Shown here: in pieces, positions 1 through 7,429 of the stretch | Numbering within the stretch: the stretch's first letter is position 1 | How the letters are laid out: each line of letters begins with the position of its first letter | NCBI GenBank assembly: GCA_964572185.1 | Contig: CAZNFI010000094.1 | Span: 1 to 11,828 of the forward strand | DNA: 11,828 nucleotides | Direction: 5' to 3' | Origin: Azophilus sp964572185 | Lineage (GTDB): Bacteria > Pseudomonadota > Gammaproteobacteria > Pseudomonadales > Azotimanducaceae | Program-made: the position numbers and the translations under genes | The notes under the pieces: generated by a model | The model's database searches: none | What the model saw: only the letters and a program-made list of their open reading frames with translations | What the model was told of the DNA's origin: nothing

Positions 1-186
1 GTATCCACGGTTCCCACCATCGCCAGACCTTCGCCCAGGTAGTCGCCGGCAAACTTGCATGGAACAAAATTTCAACTCATTGATTTTCTTTAACTTGCGA
101 GTTCCAGCGTGGATCTGTCAACGGGTTCCTTCGTTCGGGCTCCGATTGCATCGCCGTGCGCGATGTGCCTACAGTGCTGCGCTCCG

Positions 187-1536
187 ATGTCCATTGCCGT
201 ACCGAAAACGCCCCGCGAGTGGCACCTGAAGGTGTGGTCGCTGTCGTGGCCGATGATCCTCGCCAACCTCACGCTGCCCCTGGTCGGCGTGGTGGATACC
301 GCCGTCATGGGCCGCCAGCCCGATCCCACCTATGTGGGCGCGGTGGCGCTCGGCAGCACCGTCTTCAATGCCATCTACTGGATGGTCGGGTTTCTGCGCA
401 TGAGCAGCACCGGGCTCACCGCCCAGGCGCTCGGCGCCGGCCGCATCGACGAACTGGCGGCGATCGCCATTCGCGCCTTCACCACCGCTGCCGGCATGGG
501 GCTGTTGCTGGTGCTCCTGCAATGGCCGCTTGGCCAGTTCATGTTCTGGCTGTTCGAAGCGAGCGACGCGGTGGAAACGCAAGCCGCAAGCTATTACGGG
601 ATCCGCGTCTGGGGCGCACCCGCGGTGCTGCTGTACATCGTCTCCCTGGGCGTGCTGTACGGCCTGCAGCGCATGCAGGCCGCACTGTTGGTCAGCGTGG
701 TGTTCAACGGCACCAACATCGTGCTCGACCTGTGGTTCGTCATGGGCCTTGGTTGGGGTGTCGATGGTGTGGCCGTGGGCACGGTCATCAGCGAGTGGCT
801 GGCCGCGGTGCTGAGCCTGTTCGTCACCTTCCGTGCCTTGCGGCATTGCGGCTGGCGGGGTACCCGGCCCCCGGACCTGTGGCATCGAGGGCGCCTGGCA
901 GCTCTCACCAACGTCAGTACGAATCTGATCGTGCGCACCTTCTTCGTGCAGCTGCCGTTCTTCATGCTGACCGCCCTCTCCGCCTACCTCGGCGACCTGG
1001 TGCTGGCCGCCAATGCCGTGTTGATGCAGTTCTTCCAGATCATGGCCTACGGGCTCGACGGCTTCGCCCACACCGCCGAGACGCTGACCGGCCATGCCTT
1101 CGGTGCCAACGACCCGAGACGCCTGCGCCAGTCGAGCGTCTACTGTTCGGTCTGGGCGGGGCTGATCTCGGTCGTTCTGGGCCTGACTTACCTGTTTTGG
1201 GGAACGGATATCATTGCCCTGCTCACGTTGCTGCCGGAGGTCCGCGCGGTCGCAGCCGACTACCTGCCCTGGATCGCCCTGGCGCCGGTCGTCGCGGTCT
1301 GGGCATTCATGCTCGACGGCGTATTCATCGGCACCACCCGCACCAGGGAACTGCGCAACAGCATGTTCATCGCCGCGGGCGTCTACCTGCTCGCGGTCTG
1401 GCTGTCACTCGAGCCCATGCGGAACCACGGCATCTGGCTTTCCATGACAGTCTTCATGGCGGCCCGCGCGGTGCTGCTCGGGGCGCTCTACCCGCGCATC
1501 GAACGGCTGGCGGGCGCGCGCATTGGGGGGATGTAG
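187..1536 (+). CDS. dinF: DinF-type MATE family efflux transporter
   Basis: Predicted inner-membrane multidrug/toxin exporter of the MATE fold, which couples export to a proton or sodium gradient. From the ATG at 187 it is 449 residues long, the usual size for the DinF branch. The protein is strongly hydrophobic throughout, consistent with 12 helices. The first helix carries the family signature WPMILANLTLPLVGVVDTAVMG, followed by GFLRMSSTGLTAQALG, which closely matches my memory of E. coli DinF; the second half-repeat begins near residue 240. The frame is also open to a GTG at 109 and an ATG at 163. I chose 187 because the family's N-terminus starts just before the first helix and the extra residues are cysteine-rich and family-atypical. 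No start has a convincing Shine-Dalgarno sequence. It converges with vapC, leaving 49 bp between stops, so no operon partner is visible. The substrate cannot be read from sequence. The MATE call is firm; the exact start is not. Confidence 0.92.
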   Translation: MSIAVPKTPREWHLKVWSLSWPMILANLTLPLVGVVDTAVMGRQPDPTYVGAVALGSTVFNAIYWMVGFLRMSSTGLTAQALGAGRIDELAAIAIRAFTTAAGMGLLLVLLQWPLGQFMFWLFEASDAVETQAASYYGIRVWGAPAVLLYIVSLGVLYGLQRMQAALLVSVVFNGTNIVLDLWFVMGLGWGVDGVAVGTVISEWLAAVLSLFVTFRALRHCGWRGTRPPDLWHRGRLAALTNVSTNLIVRTFFVQLPFFMLTALSAYLGDLVLAANAVLMQFFQIMAYGLDGFAHTAETLTGHAFGANDPRRLRQSSVYCSVWAGLISVVLGLTYLFWGTDIIALLTLLPEVRAVAADYLPWIALAPVVAVWAFMLDGVFIGTTRTRELRNSMFIAAGVYLLAVWLSLEPMRNHGIWLSMTVFMAARAVLLGALYPRIERLAGARIGGM

Positions 1537-1585
1537 CCCGCGTCTGCGTGCGTTCACTTGGGGACGGTGGGGTGGGTTACGTCCG

Positions 1586-2014
1586 TCAGATTAGGCAAAG
1601 GCTGTGCCGGTCGGCTCCAGGTACCACAGTTACGGGGATGCGAGTGTCGAACGTGACAAATCGACCGCCTCGCGCAGCCGCAAGCGCCAGCAGATACACA
1701 TCCGTGAGTTGCCTGGCGCCAATGATCTGGTGCCAATCGACAACCCCGGAATGCAACAGGCTGATATCGTCAGCCCAGAACTGGTGATGCGTGGTCCCGG
1801 TCGCCTCTCGCAGTCGTTCCGCTACCAGAGCGACGGGTAACGGATTGGAGTATCCCGGTTGCGCCATGATTCGCAGACTTCCGTTCTGCGTGATCGGGCA
1901 GGTTGCCCATCCATCGCGAATGTTGTCCCTGAGCCATCGCCTGGCCTGCTCGTGATGCAGGTGTTCGGCATCCATAAGGGCGATCAGGACATTGACGTCG
2001 AGCAACGCCCGCAC
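1586..2014 (-). CDS. vapC: VapC-family PIN-domain ribonuclease toxin
   Basis: Toxin half of a type II toxin-antitoxin pair. PIN-domain VapC toxins are Mg-dependent RNases that stop translation by cutting tRNA or rRNA. The 142-residue protein is typical in size and spans one PIN domain. It opens with RALLDVNVLIALMD (D6), has TDVYLLALA (D105) and ends with VTFDTRIP (D123). At the site where many relatives have an acidic TENG motif, this one reads ITQNG, with Q43. The GTG start overlaps the antitoxin TAG stop by one base (TAGTG), so translation is probably coupled. That overlap fixes the start, and no separate promoter is visible. The target RNA cannot be predicted. Family assignment is confident; activity is inferred and depends partly on whether Q43 is tolerated. 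Confidence 0.9.
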   Translation of the reverse strand: MRALLDVNVLIALMDAEHLHHEQARRWLRDNIRDGWATCPITQNGSLRIMAQPGYSNPLPVALVAERLREATGTTHHQFWADDISLLHSGVVDWHQIIGARQLTDVYLLALAAARGGRFVTFDTRIPVTVVPGADRHSLCLI

Positions 2015-2265
2015 TAATCGCCCACTTCCTCGCGCAAGCGATCGATCAAGGCGTTGGTGACGATGCCGCCGCGTTTCGGAAACGGACGAAAGCCAAATTC
2101 GGCTGCGCGTTCAGGCGCTTGAGCCATCGCCTTGCCGCCGTCATTTCCCGCCAGGCCTTGACGCAACAAACCCGAGACGACCGCCCCTGCGGACTTCGAC
2201 TCGCGTCTGGCAACTTCCTTGACAGCGATAAGCAGGTCGTCGTCGATGTTCAGGGTGGTTCGCAC
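2014..2265 (-). CDS. vapB: VapB-type ribbon-helix-helix antitoxin
   Basis: Antitoxin partner of the downstream PIN toxin, 83 residues. Residues 1-38 (RTTLNIDDDLLIAVKEVARR, then a helix ending SGLLRQGL) have the beta-strand/helix/helix pattern of a MetJ/Arc/CopG ribbon-helix-helix DNA-binding domain. The basic-aromatic tail with FGFRPFPKRGG, then a short helix, is the kind of segment VapB proteins thread over the toxin active site. The start is GTG at 2265. The nearest upstream ATG (2279) is out of frame, and no in-frame start lies between. The ribosome-binding site is weak. The gene sits directly downstream of a perfect 13-bp inverted repeat, so autorepression by VapB or the VapBC complex is the expected control. 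Confidence in the pair is high because of order, overlap, sizes and domain types together. Confidence 0.88.
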   Translation of the reverse strand: MRTTLNIDDDLLIAVKEVARRESKSAGAVVSGLLRQGLAGNDGGKAMAQAPERAAEFGFRPFPKRGGIVTNALIDRLREEVGD

Positions 2266-2286
2266 AAACGGGTTTTCATGGAAAGA

Positions 2287-2324
2287 TGATGCTTGATGCT
2301 ATTGCATCAAGCATCAATTTACAA
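2287..2324 (-). promoter_or_regulatory. vapBC operator with overlapping promoter
   Basis: Seen directly: the arm TGATGCTTGATGC (2287-2299), a 4-nt loop TATT (2300-2303) and the perfect reverse complement GCATCAAGCATCA (2304-2316). Each arm is two TGATGC units with a 7-bp period, giving four half-sites in mirror order. On the minus strand TTGTAA (2324-2319) and TAGCAT (2301-2296) lie 17 bp apart, a weak but correctly spaced sigma-70 pair buried in the repeat. Ribbon-helix-helix antitoxins typically bind such tandem short half-sites, so cooperative binding would block RNA polymerase. Operator function is inferred from position (22 bp before the vapB start) and symmetry. Confidence 0.75.
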
Positions 2325-2398
2325 TGAACGCAAAACGCACCTCCGGGCAAGCCAGGCGTGCCTCAATACAACCCAATGAGCCGACCCGCTGCGCGGCA

Positions 2399-2416
2399 TG
2401 CACAGTTGCCTGTGCA
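2399..2416. repeat. small perfect inverted repeat in vapB-ACAD spacer
   Basis: TGCACAG, loop TTGC, CTGTGCA: a perfect 7-bp stem with a 4-nt loop. It is followed by a C-run rather than a T-run, so it is not a standard terminator on either strand. The rest of the 2266-2584 spacer, apart from the vapB operator and the promoter near 2530, shows nothing I can name. A 72-codon frame beginning at 2324 has the alanine/arginine-rich composition of random GC-rich sequence. The hairpin could be a protein-binding site or chance. Confidence 0.35.
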
Positions 2417-2515
2417 CCCCCCTGCTCGGCGAGCAACGACCACGCGGGAATCGCCGCCGCATTGCGAGACCACCACGTCAAGGACGGCCGGCGGCAGGCA
2501 GCACGCGCAATCGCT

Positions 2516-2545
2516 TTGAGCGCAACCCGGCCCATCCGGTAGAAT
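2516..2545 (+). promoter_or_regulatory. probable sigma-70 promoter for the acyl-CoA dehydrogenase
   Basis: TTGAGC (2516-2521) and TAGAAT (2540-2545) are separated by 18 bp. The -10 matches consensus at five of six positions and the -35 at four of six. Transcription would start near 2552 and give a short leader of about 30 nt ahead of the ATG at 2585, which is preceded by a GGGGGA ribosome-binding site at 2575-2580. Prediction by eye only. Confidence 0.5.
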
Positions 2546-2584
2546 GCCGCGTTTCGCAGTCACGCACCTTCAACGGGGGAACCC

Positions 2585-3844
2585 ATGTCCGACGAAAACG
2601 GCCTGAATGCCGATCTGTACAACCTCGTCATGTCCGAGGAAGCCAAACCGCTCATGGACGCGGTAAAGAAACACATCGCCGAGCACGTCGACCCCATCAC
2701 CGAGGAGTTCTACCGCCTCGGCGAAGGCCGGGAAGACCGCTGGAGCTGGGCGCCGGGGCAGCTCGAACTGCTGGATGGCGCCAAGAACAAGGCCAAGGAG
2801 TCGGGGCTGTGGAACTTCTTCCTGCCCGATGCCGATACCGGCGAGGGCCTGAAGAACCTCGATTACGCCTACATCGCCGCGGAACTGGGCAAGAGCCCGC
2901 TGGCCTCGGAGACGCTGAACTGCAGCGCCCCGGATACCGGCAACATGGAGGTTCTGGAACGGGTCGGCACGCCGGCACAGAAAGAGCAGTGGCTGAAACC
3001 GCTGCTGAACGGCGAAATCCGCTCCGCCTACGCGATGACGGAACCCGATCTTGCCTCATCGGATGCCAAGAACATCGGCACCCGGGCCGTGCTCGAAAAC
3101 GGCGAGTGGGTCATAAACGGCGAGAAATACTATATTTCCGGCGCCGGCGACCCACGTTGCAAGATCATGATCACCATGGTCAAGACCAGCCCCGATGCGG
3201 CACCGCACCGGCAGCAGTCGCAGATCCTGGTGCCCATCGACGCGCCCGGCGTGGAAATACTGGGCCCGATGCACGTTTTCGGCCACGACGATGCGCCGCA
3301 TGGCCACATGCACATCAGGTTCGACAACGTGCGCGTGCCGGAAGAGAACATCCTGCTTGGCGAGGGCCGCGGTTTCGAGATCTCCCAGGTACGCCTGGGC
3401 CCGGGCCGCATCCACCACTGCATGCGCTCGATCGGCCAGGCGGAACGCGCCCTCGACCTGATGGTGCGGCGGGGCCTCAGCCGCGAGGCGTTCGGCAAGC
3501 CCATCGCCCAGCTCGGCAAGAACGTCGAGGTGATCTCCCGGGCGCGCATCGACATCGAGGCCATGCGGCTGATGGTGCTGCAGGCGGCCAAGGCCATGGA
3601 CGTGCTCGGCAACCAGGAAGCGCGCGTCTGGGTACACATGGTCAAGGCCATGGTCCCGGAACGGGTGTGCCAGATCATCGACCAGGCCATCCAGATCCAT
3701 GGCGCCACCGGCGTCTCGCAGTGGACGCCGCTGGCTGACATGTATACGGGACAGCGCACCCTGCGCCTGGCCGACGGGCCCGACGAGGTGCATCACCTGG
3801 TGGTTGGCAGGGCGGAACTCAGGAAATACGGCGGCAGCGCCTGA
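2585..3844 (+). CDS. ACAD10/11-like acyl-CoA dehydrogenase
   Basis: Cytosolic FAD enzyme predicted to introduce the alpha,beta double bond into an acyl-CoA and pass electrons to ETF. The 419-residue length fits a single acyl-CoA dehydrogenase unit: N-terminal helices (about 15-145), middle beta domain with AYAMTEPDLASSDAKNI (148-164) and SGAGDPRCKI (185-194), and C-terminal helices with LGPGRIHHCMRSIG (271-284), FGKPIAQ (303-309) and IHGATG (371-376). The middle and C-terminal motifs, plus HRQQSQILVP and FGHDDAPHGH, resemble the dehydrogenase domain of mammalian ACAD10/ACAD11 and bacterial relatives. At the position of the MCAD catalytic glutamate (YEGTSQI) this protein reads ADGPDEVH, so D397 is the likely base; the alternative IVD-type position is glycine. 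A GGGGGA ribosome-binding site lies 4 nt before the ATG. It stands alone with its own promoter. Substrate class (long, branched or hydroxylated acyl-CoA) is unknown. Confidence 0.93.
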   Translation: MSDENGLNADLYNLVMSEEAKPLMDAVKKHIAEHVDPITEEFYRLGEGREDRWSWAPGQLELLDGAKNKAKESGLWNFFLPDADTGEGLKNLDYAYIAAELGKSPLASETLNCSAPDTGNMEVLERVGTPAQKEQWLKPLLNGEIRSAYAMTEPDLASSDAKNIGTRAVLENGEWVINGEKYYISGAGDPRCKIMITMVKTSPDAAPHRQQSQILVPIDAPGVEILGPMHVFGHDDAPHGHMHIRFDNVRVPEENILLGEGRGFEISQVRLGPGRIHHCMRSIGQAERALDLMVRRGLSREAFGKPIAQLGKNVEVISRARIDIEAMRLMVLQAAKAMDVLGNQEARVWVHMVKAMVPERVCQIIDQAIQIHGATGVSQWTPLADMYTGQRTLRLADGPDEVHHLVVGRAELRKYGGSA

Positions 3845-3870
3845 TCGATCTGTACGTTGGTTCAGGGCGC
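3837..3870. repeat. imperfect inverted repeat across two convergent stop codons
   Basis: GCGCCTGA (3837-3844) pairs with TCAGGGCGC (3862-3870), with one bulged G and a 17-nt loop. The arms contain the stop codon of the dehydrogenase on one strand and that of the amidohydrolase on the other. Only 17 nt separate the convergent genes, so a shared bidirectional terminator is attractive. There is no T-tract and the loop is long, so this is a weak candidate. Confidence 0.25.
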
Positions 3871-6800
3871 GGTTGACCACCACCACTGGTCCGGCAGTTT
3901 CGCTGGTTGCGGCCACAGCCGGTCCAGTGTGGCGGCATCGAATACTTCGCCGCCCTTGACCACCAACGTCAGGTCCTCGGTGTTGCGGATGTCATCGAGC
4001 GGGTTGCTGTTCAGTACCACCAGGTCGGCCAGCTTGCCCGGCGCGATGGTTCCGATATCTTCGGCTATGCCGATGATTTCCGCGCCGTGGCGGGTCGCCG
4101 CGGTCAGCGCTTCCAGGTTGGTCAGGCCGCCGCTGGCCAGGGCCCACAGTTCCCAGTGATAGCCAAGCCCCTGCAGCTGGCCGTGGGCGCCGACGCCGAC
4201 GCGGCCGCCGGCGCGGATGATCTTGGCGGCCTGGGCGGCCACCCGTGAAAAATGGTGCTCCCGCTCGTGGAACCACATGCGCCGCAGGGTTCTCGATGCG
4301 AGTACCGGCAAAGGCGTGAAACGGCGCAGCTTGGGGTCGTCGTGGGGCGACTCGCGGCTGTAGAAGAAGTTCTCGCCCCAGGGTCCGCCGTAGGTGACCA
4401 GCAGGGTCGGCGTGTAGCTCATGCCCGAGCGCGCCACGAGTTGCACCGTGTCTTGGTAGAGGTCCACCACTGGAAAGTTGTGCTCGTTGCCGCTGAAGCC
4501 GTCGATGGCGTGGGTCATGTCGAGCTTCATGTCGAGCGCGCCTTCCGTGGTCGGCATCAGTTTCAGCTTTTTTGCCGCCTGGGCCAGCCACTGACGCTGC
4601 TTGCGATTGCCCGAGATGTAGGCTTTCAGGTTATGCACCCGGTAGTGTTCCTGATAACGACGCAGGACGGCTTCGGCGTGACGGGCGGAGCGGAACTCGT
4701 TGTTGACGAATATTCCCGGGCCGGTGGAGAAGGCCCGCGGGCCGGTCATGTAACCGGCATCGATCAGGTCCTGGTAAGCCAGGATGTCGGTGGTGCTCGG
4801 CTGCACGTCGAGCCCGGTGGTGACGCCGTAGGCCAGGTTGGCCAGGAAGGCGGCATTGGCGGTGTCGAGCACCCGGCGCAGCGGGCGGAAGTGGGCATGG
4901 GTGTCGACGTAGCCCGGGGCGATGGTCTTGCCCGACACATCGATGATCTCGGCATCCCCTGGAACGTCGATCTCGCCGCTGGCGCCGACAGCCGCAATGC
5001 GGTCGCCTTCGATCAGCACCACGCCATCGTCGATGGTAAGCGCATCCGGCTGCATGGTTAGAATGCGTCCACCGGTCAGCGCCACGCTACCCTCGGGACG
5101 GTAGCGCGGCCGGTAGATTTCCACCGATGCGGAGCGCACGGAGTCGTGTTCTTCCAGCAGTGGCTCGTCGGCCTTGTCCGCCTCGGCGGGCTCTTCGGCA
5201 GCGGCTGCGACCGCCTCGGGGGCATGCGCCCGGTCATCGCCCTCTTCCTGATCCGAAAGGTCCTGCACGGCGTCGGCGCCGTCGGTGTCCTCTGCCGCGG
5301 GCTTACCGCCGTCGGCATCGTCGGCCAGGTCCACGTCGGCCACGTCCAGGCCGTCCTTCCGCCTGTCGCTGCCGTCGTCCTTGCCGCTGTCATCCTCGAA
5401 CGAAATGGCCTCGACCGCCCGGCGGTGAATCCGGTGCCCGGTGCTCCAGAACACCGCCGTGCCATCCTGCGACCAGCCGAAAAAGTCGGCGCCGATGTCG
5501 GTGAGGCGCTGCATCGGCAGCGACGGATCGGTGATCTTGATGGACAGGTTGCCAAGGTGCGGATTGAGCAGGCGCACGAGGTAGAGCTGGCTGGCGTGAT
5601 GAATCAGTGCGTGGCGGCCATCCGGGGCCATGCGCACGTCTGCCGCGGCGACGTCTTCCTGGGCGTAGTAGATGCCCGGGCCGGTGGCCTGCAACAGCAC
5701 GCGCCGGTCGGTGCCGTCATAGCGCAGCGACATCAGGCCGGAGGCAGCCGAAGGCGCCACCGGGCCACTGTAGGCATACAGGTAGACGCGGTCGCCCTCC
5801 GGGCCGAAGTGTGGGGCGCCATGGCCCCGAGACGGCATGATCACCGATAGCGCGCCGCCCGTTGCCGGCAGCCACACCAGGTCGGAACCCACCGGCGCGC
5901 CGAAGTCGTGTTCCCGGTACAGGCGGTCGTAGCTGGCCGCCCGCAACGCCACGATACGCTCGCCGTCGGCAGACCAGGCCGGGTCGGAATAGAACGCCGC
6001 GTGTTCCGACAGTCGCCGCGGCTGGCCCCGGCCGTTGGCACGCATGCGCCAGAGATGGCCGCCGCCGGCATGCCAACTGACAAAGACGAGGTCCCTGCCG
6101 TTGGGCGACCAGGCCGGGTGAAACGCGTGCATGCCCTGGGGCGACACGGCTTGCGACTCGCCGCTGGCCAGGTCGTGCACATAGAGCCGGGTAAACGCGG
6201 AAAAGGCCACCCTGGTGCCGTCCGGGGAGAGCGCGGGCGCCATCAGCAGGCGGGCCTTGACCGGCCCGATGCCGGTGCGATACGGAAAATACAGGTTGGC
6301 GCCGAGCTCCAACTGCACGGATGCCTCGAACGGAATCTCGGTGATTTCGCCGGTCGCCAGGCCAATGCTGCGTATGCCGCCACCGGCGGTGAAAATCACC
6401 GCAGCGCCATCCGGCGTGAAGGCATAGCCTGGCATCAGGTCGCGCGTGTACCGGGACTCCTGCTCATCGCGCTGCACCGGGTATGCCAGCCACTCGTCCA
6501 CACCCGTGACCAGATCGCGTATGCGCAACCCGGTTTGCTGTTCGTAGCGCGTTGCGTACACCAGCTTGTCGCCGGCCGGCGACAGCAGCGGCCGCATGGC
6601 GCTGCCCTGGGCCTCGACAAGCACGTCGTCGACCGCATCGCGCAGGTCGCGGCGCACGATCTGCCACTGCGGGAAGCGCAGGTTGTAGCCGAATCCGCCG
6701 TACTTGCGGGAAAAGTACAGGTATCGCCCATCGGCAGAGTACACCGCACCCAGGGCGTTGTGACGCTGATCGTTTGGCGTGGTCGGCCCGGCCGGCGCCG

Positions 6801-7319
6801 CCTGGGTGATCTGCACGCCCTTGCCGCCGTCGATGTGGTAGGCCCACAGGAGGTCTTCGAGACCACCACGTGCTCACCGTCCGGCGACCAGTTCGGCGAG
6901 GCAAAGTCGGCCCGTGCGCCGCCGCTGCCGATCTTCTGCGCATCTTGCCCATCGCGGTCGATCGTCCATACCGCGGTTTCGCCGTCCCGATCGGAGATGA
7001 AGGCAATGCGCCGGCCGTCCGGCGAGAAACGCGGTTGCGAGTCGTAGGCCATGCCTTGGGTAATCGAGCGCGCCTGCCCGCCCTCGATGGGCAGCAGGTA
7101 CAGGTCGCCGAGGATTTCCAGGACGAGTTCATCGCCCGCCGGTGCGATGTCCAGAGACAGCCAGGTCGCTGCATCGACGGTGAAGGCGATGTTCCGTTCG
7201 GCCTGCAGGGGCAGGTCGGGATGCGGCTCTGCCGCATCGGACATTGGCGGGGACCAGCCTGCCACTACCGGAATGGTCAGCCACGCGAAACCAAGCTGAA
7301 TGACAGTCTTCATCTTCAT
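3862..7319 (-). pseudogene. exported TolB-like propeller plus amidohydrolase, frame-broken
   Basis: One gene read in two frames. The first frame (from ATG 7319) gives a signal peptide (KTVIQLGFAWLTIPVVAG) and propeller repeats (FSPDGRRIAFISDRDG, WSPDGEHVVVS). The second, continuing from about 6858 with EDLLWAYHIDGGKG, carries further repeats (YSADGRYLYFSRK, LSPDGTRVAFSA, WSPNGRDLVFVS, WSADGERIVAL), an acidic linker and a C-terminal amidohydrolase domain. Counting from the GTG at 6816, the domain has DTHAH (H640, H642), candidate carboxylated lysine K731 (HNLKAYISG), H769 and H779 (MTHAIDG, GNEHN) and GAHGQLQGLGYHWELW (H878), then IAPGKLADLVVL. Joined by a -1 shift the product would be about 1152 residues, slightly long for this periplasmic family. 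The metal site looks intact, so the loss is recent or the break is a sequencing error. No slippery heptamer is evident, so programmed shifting is unlikely. Substrate unknown; relatives are annotated as amidohydrolases, possibly acting on peptides or cyclic amides. Confidence 0.85.
5140..5400 (-). other. acidic low-complexity linker within the amidohydrolase gene
   Basis: About 86 residues between the last propeller blade (GWSQDGTAVFWSTGHRI) and the start of the amidohydrolase domain (SVALTGGRIL) are dominated by Asp, Glu, Ala and Gly, with stretches such as FEDDSGKDDGSD, DLADDADGGK and AAAAEEPAEADKADEP. The frame stays open and on the same codon pattern, so it is translated sequence. It looks disordered and strongly negative. 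Many relatives, as I remember them, join these domains with a much shorter acidic or charged loop. Confidence 0.7.
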
Positions 7320-7429
7320 GTGCGGTCCCGACTTCAGGGCTGATGAAACGGCGACCCGCCACGGCGCCTCATGGCGCGCACCTCGAGCCGGTCAACGGTA
7401 CGCAGCCGCGGGCATTAGACGCGGGCCGC

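Noticed and set aside
1..83. Possible gene ends at the left edge: a 26-codon plus-strand tail ending with TGA at 81-83, or a minus-strand start at 20 (MVGTVD) with GAAGG upstream
   Set aside because: Both readings are too short to choose between. The minus-strand one reads protein-like (KFAGDYLGEGLAMVGTVD) but leaves only six codons after its ATG.
1557..1577. G-rich run after the MATE gene as a G-quadruplex or terminator
   Set aside because: Only three runs of three or more G and at best a 5-bp stem; no T-tract.
156..1787. 543-residue plus-strand frame overlapping the MATE gene
   Set aside because: Arginine/histidine-rich shadow of the exporter in another frame; no hydrophobic or domain pattern.
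2324..2542. 72-codon plus-strand frame in the vapB-ACAD spacer
   Set aside because: Ala/Arg/Cys-rich with no ribosome-binding site; it overlaps the likely promoter of the next gene and looks like random GC-rich sequence.
2398..3738. 446-residue plus-strand frame overlapping the acyl-CoA dehydrogenase
   Set aside because: Arg/Gly/Pro-rich out-of-frame reading of a well-supported enzyme gene.
6840..6870. Programmed -1 ribosomal frameshift in the amidohydrolase gene
   Set aside because: No X-XXY-YYZ slippery heptamer or obvious downstream pseudoknot is seen at the join, and this family is not known to me to use frameshifting.
4252..7047. Several plus-strand frames of 230-380 residues antisense to the amidohydrolase
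   Set aside because: They mirror codon periodicity of the minus-strand gene and show no motifs or ribosome-binding sites.
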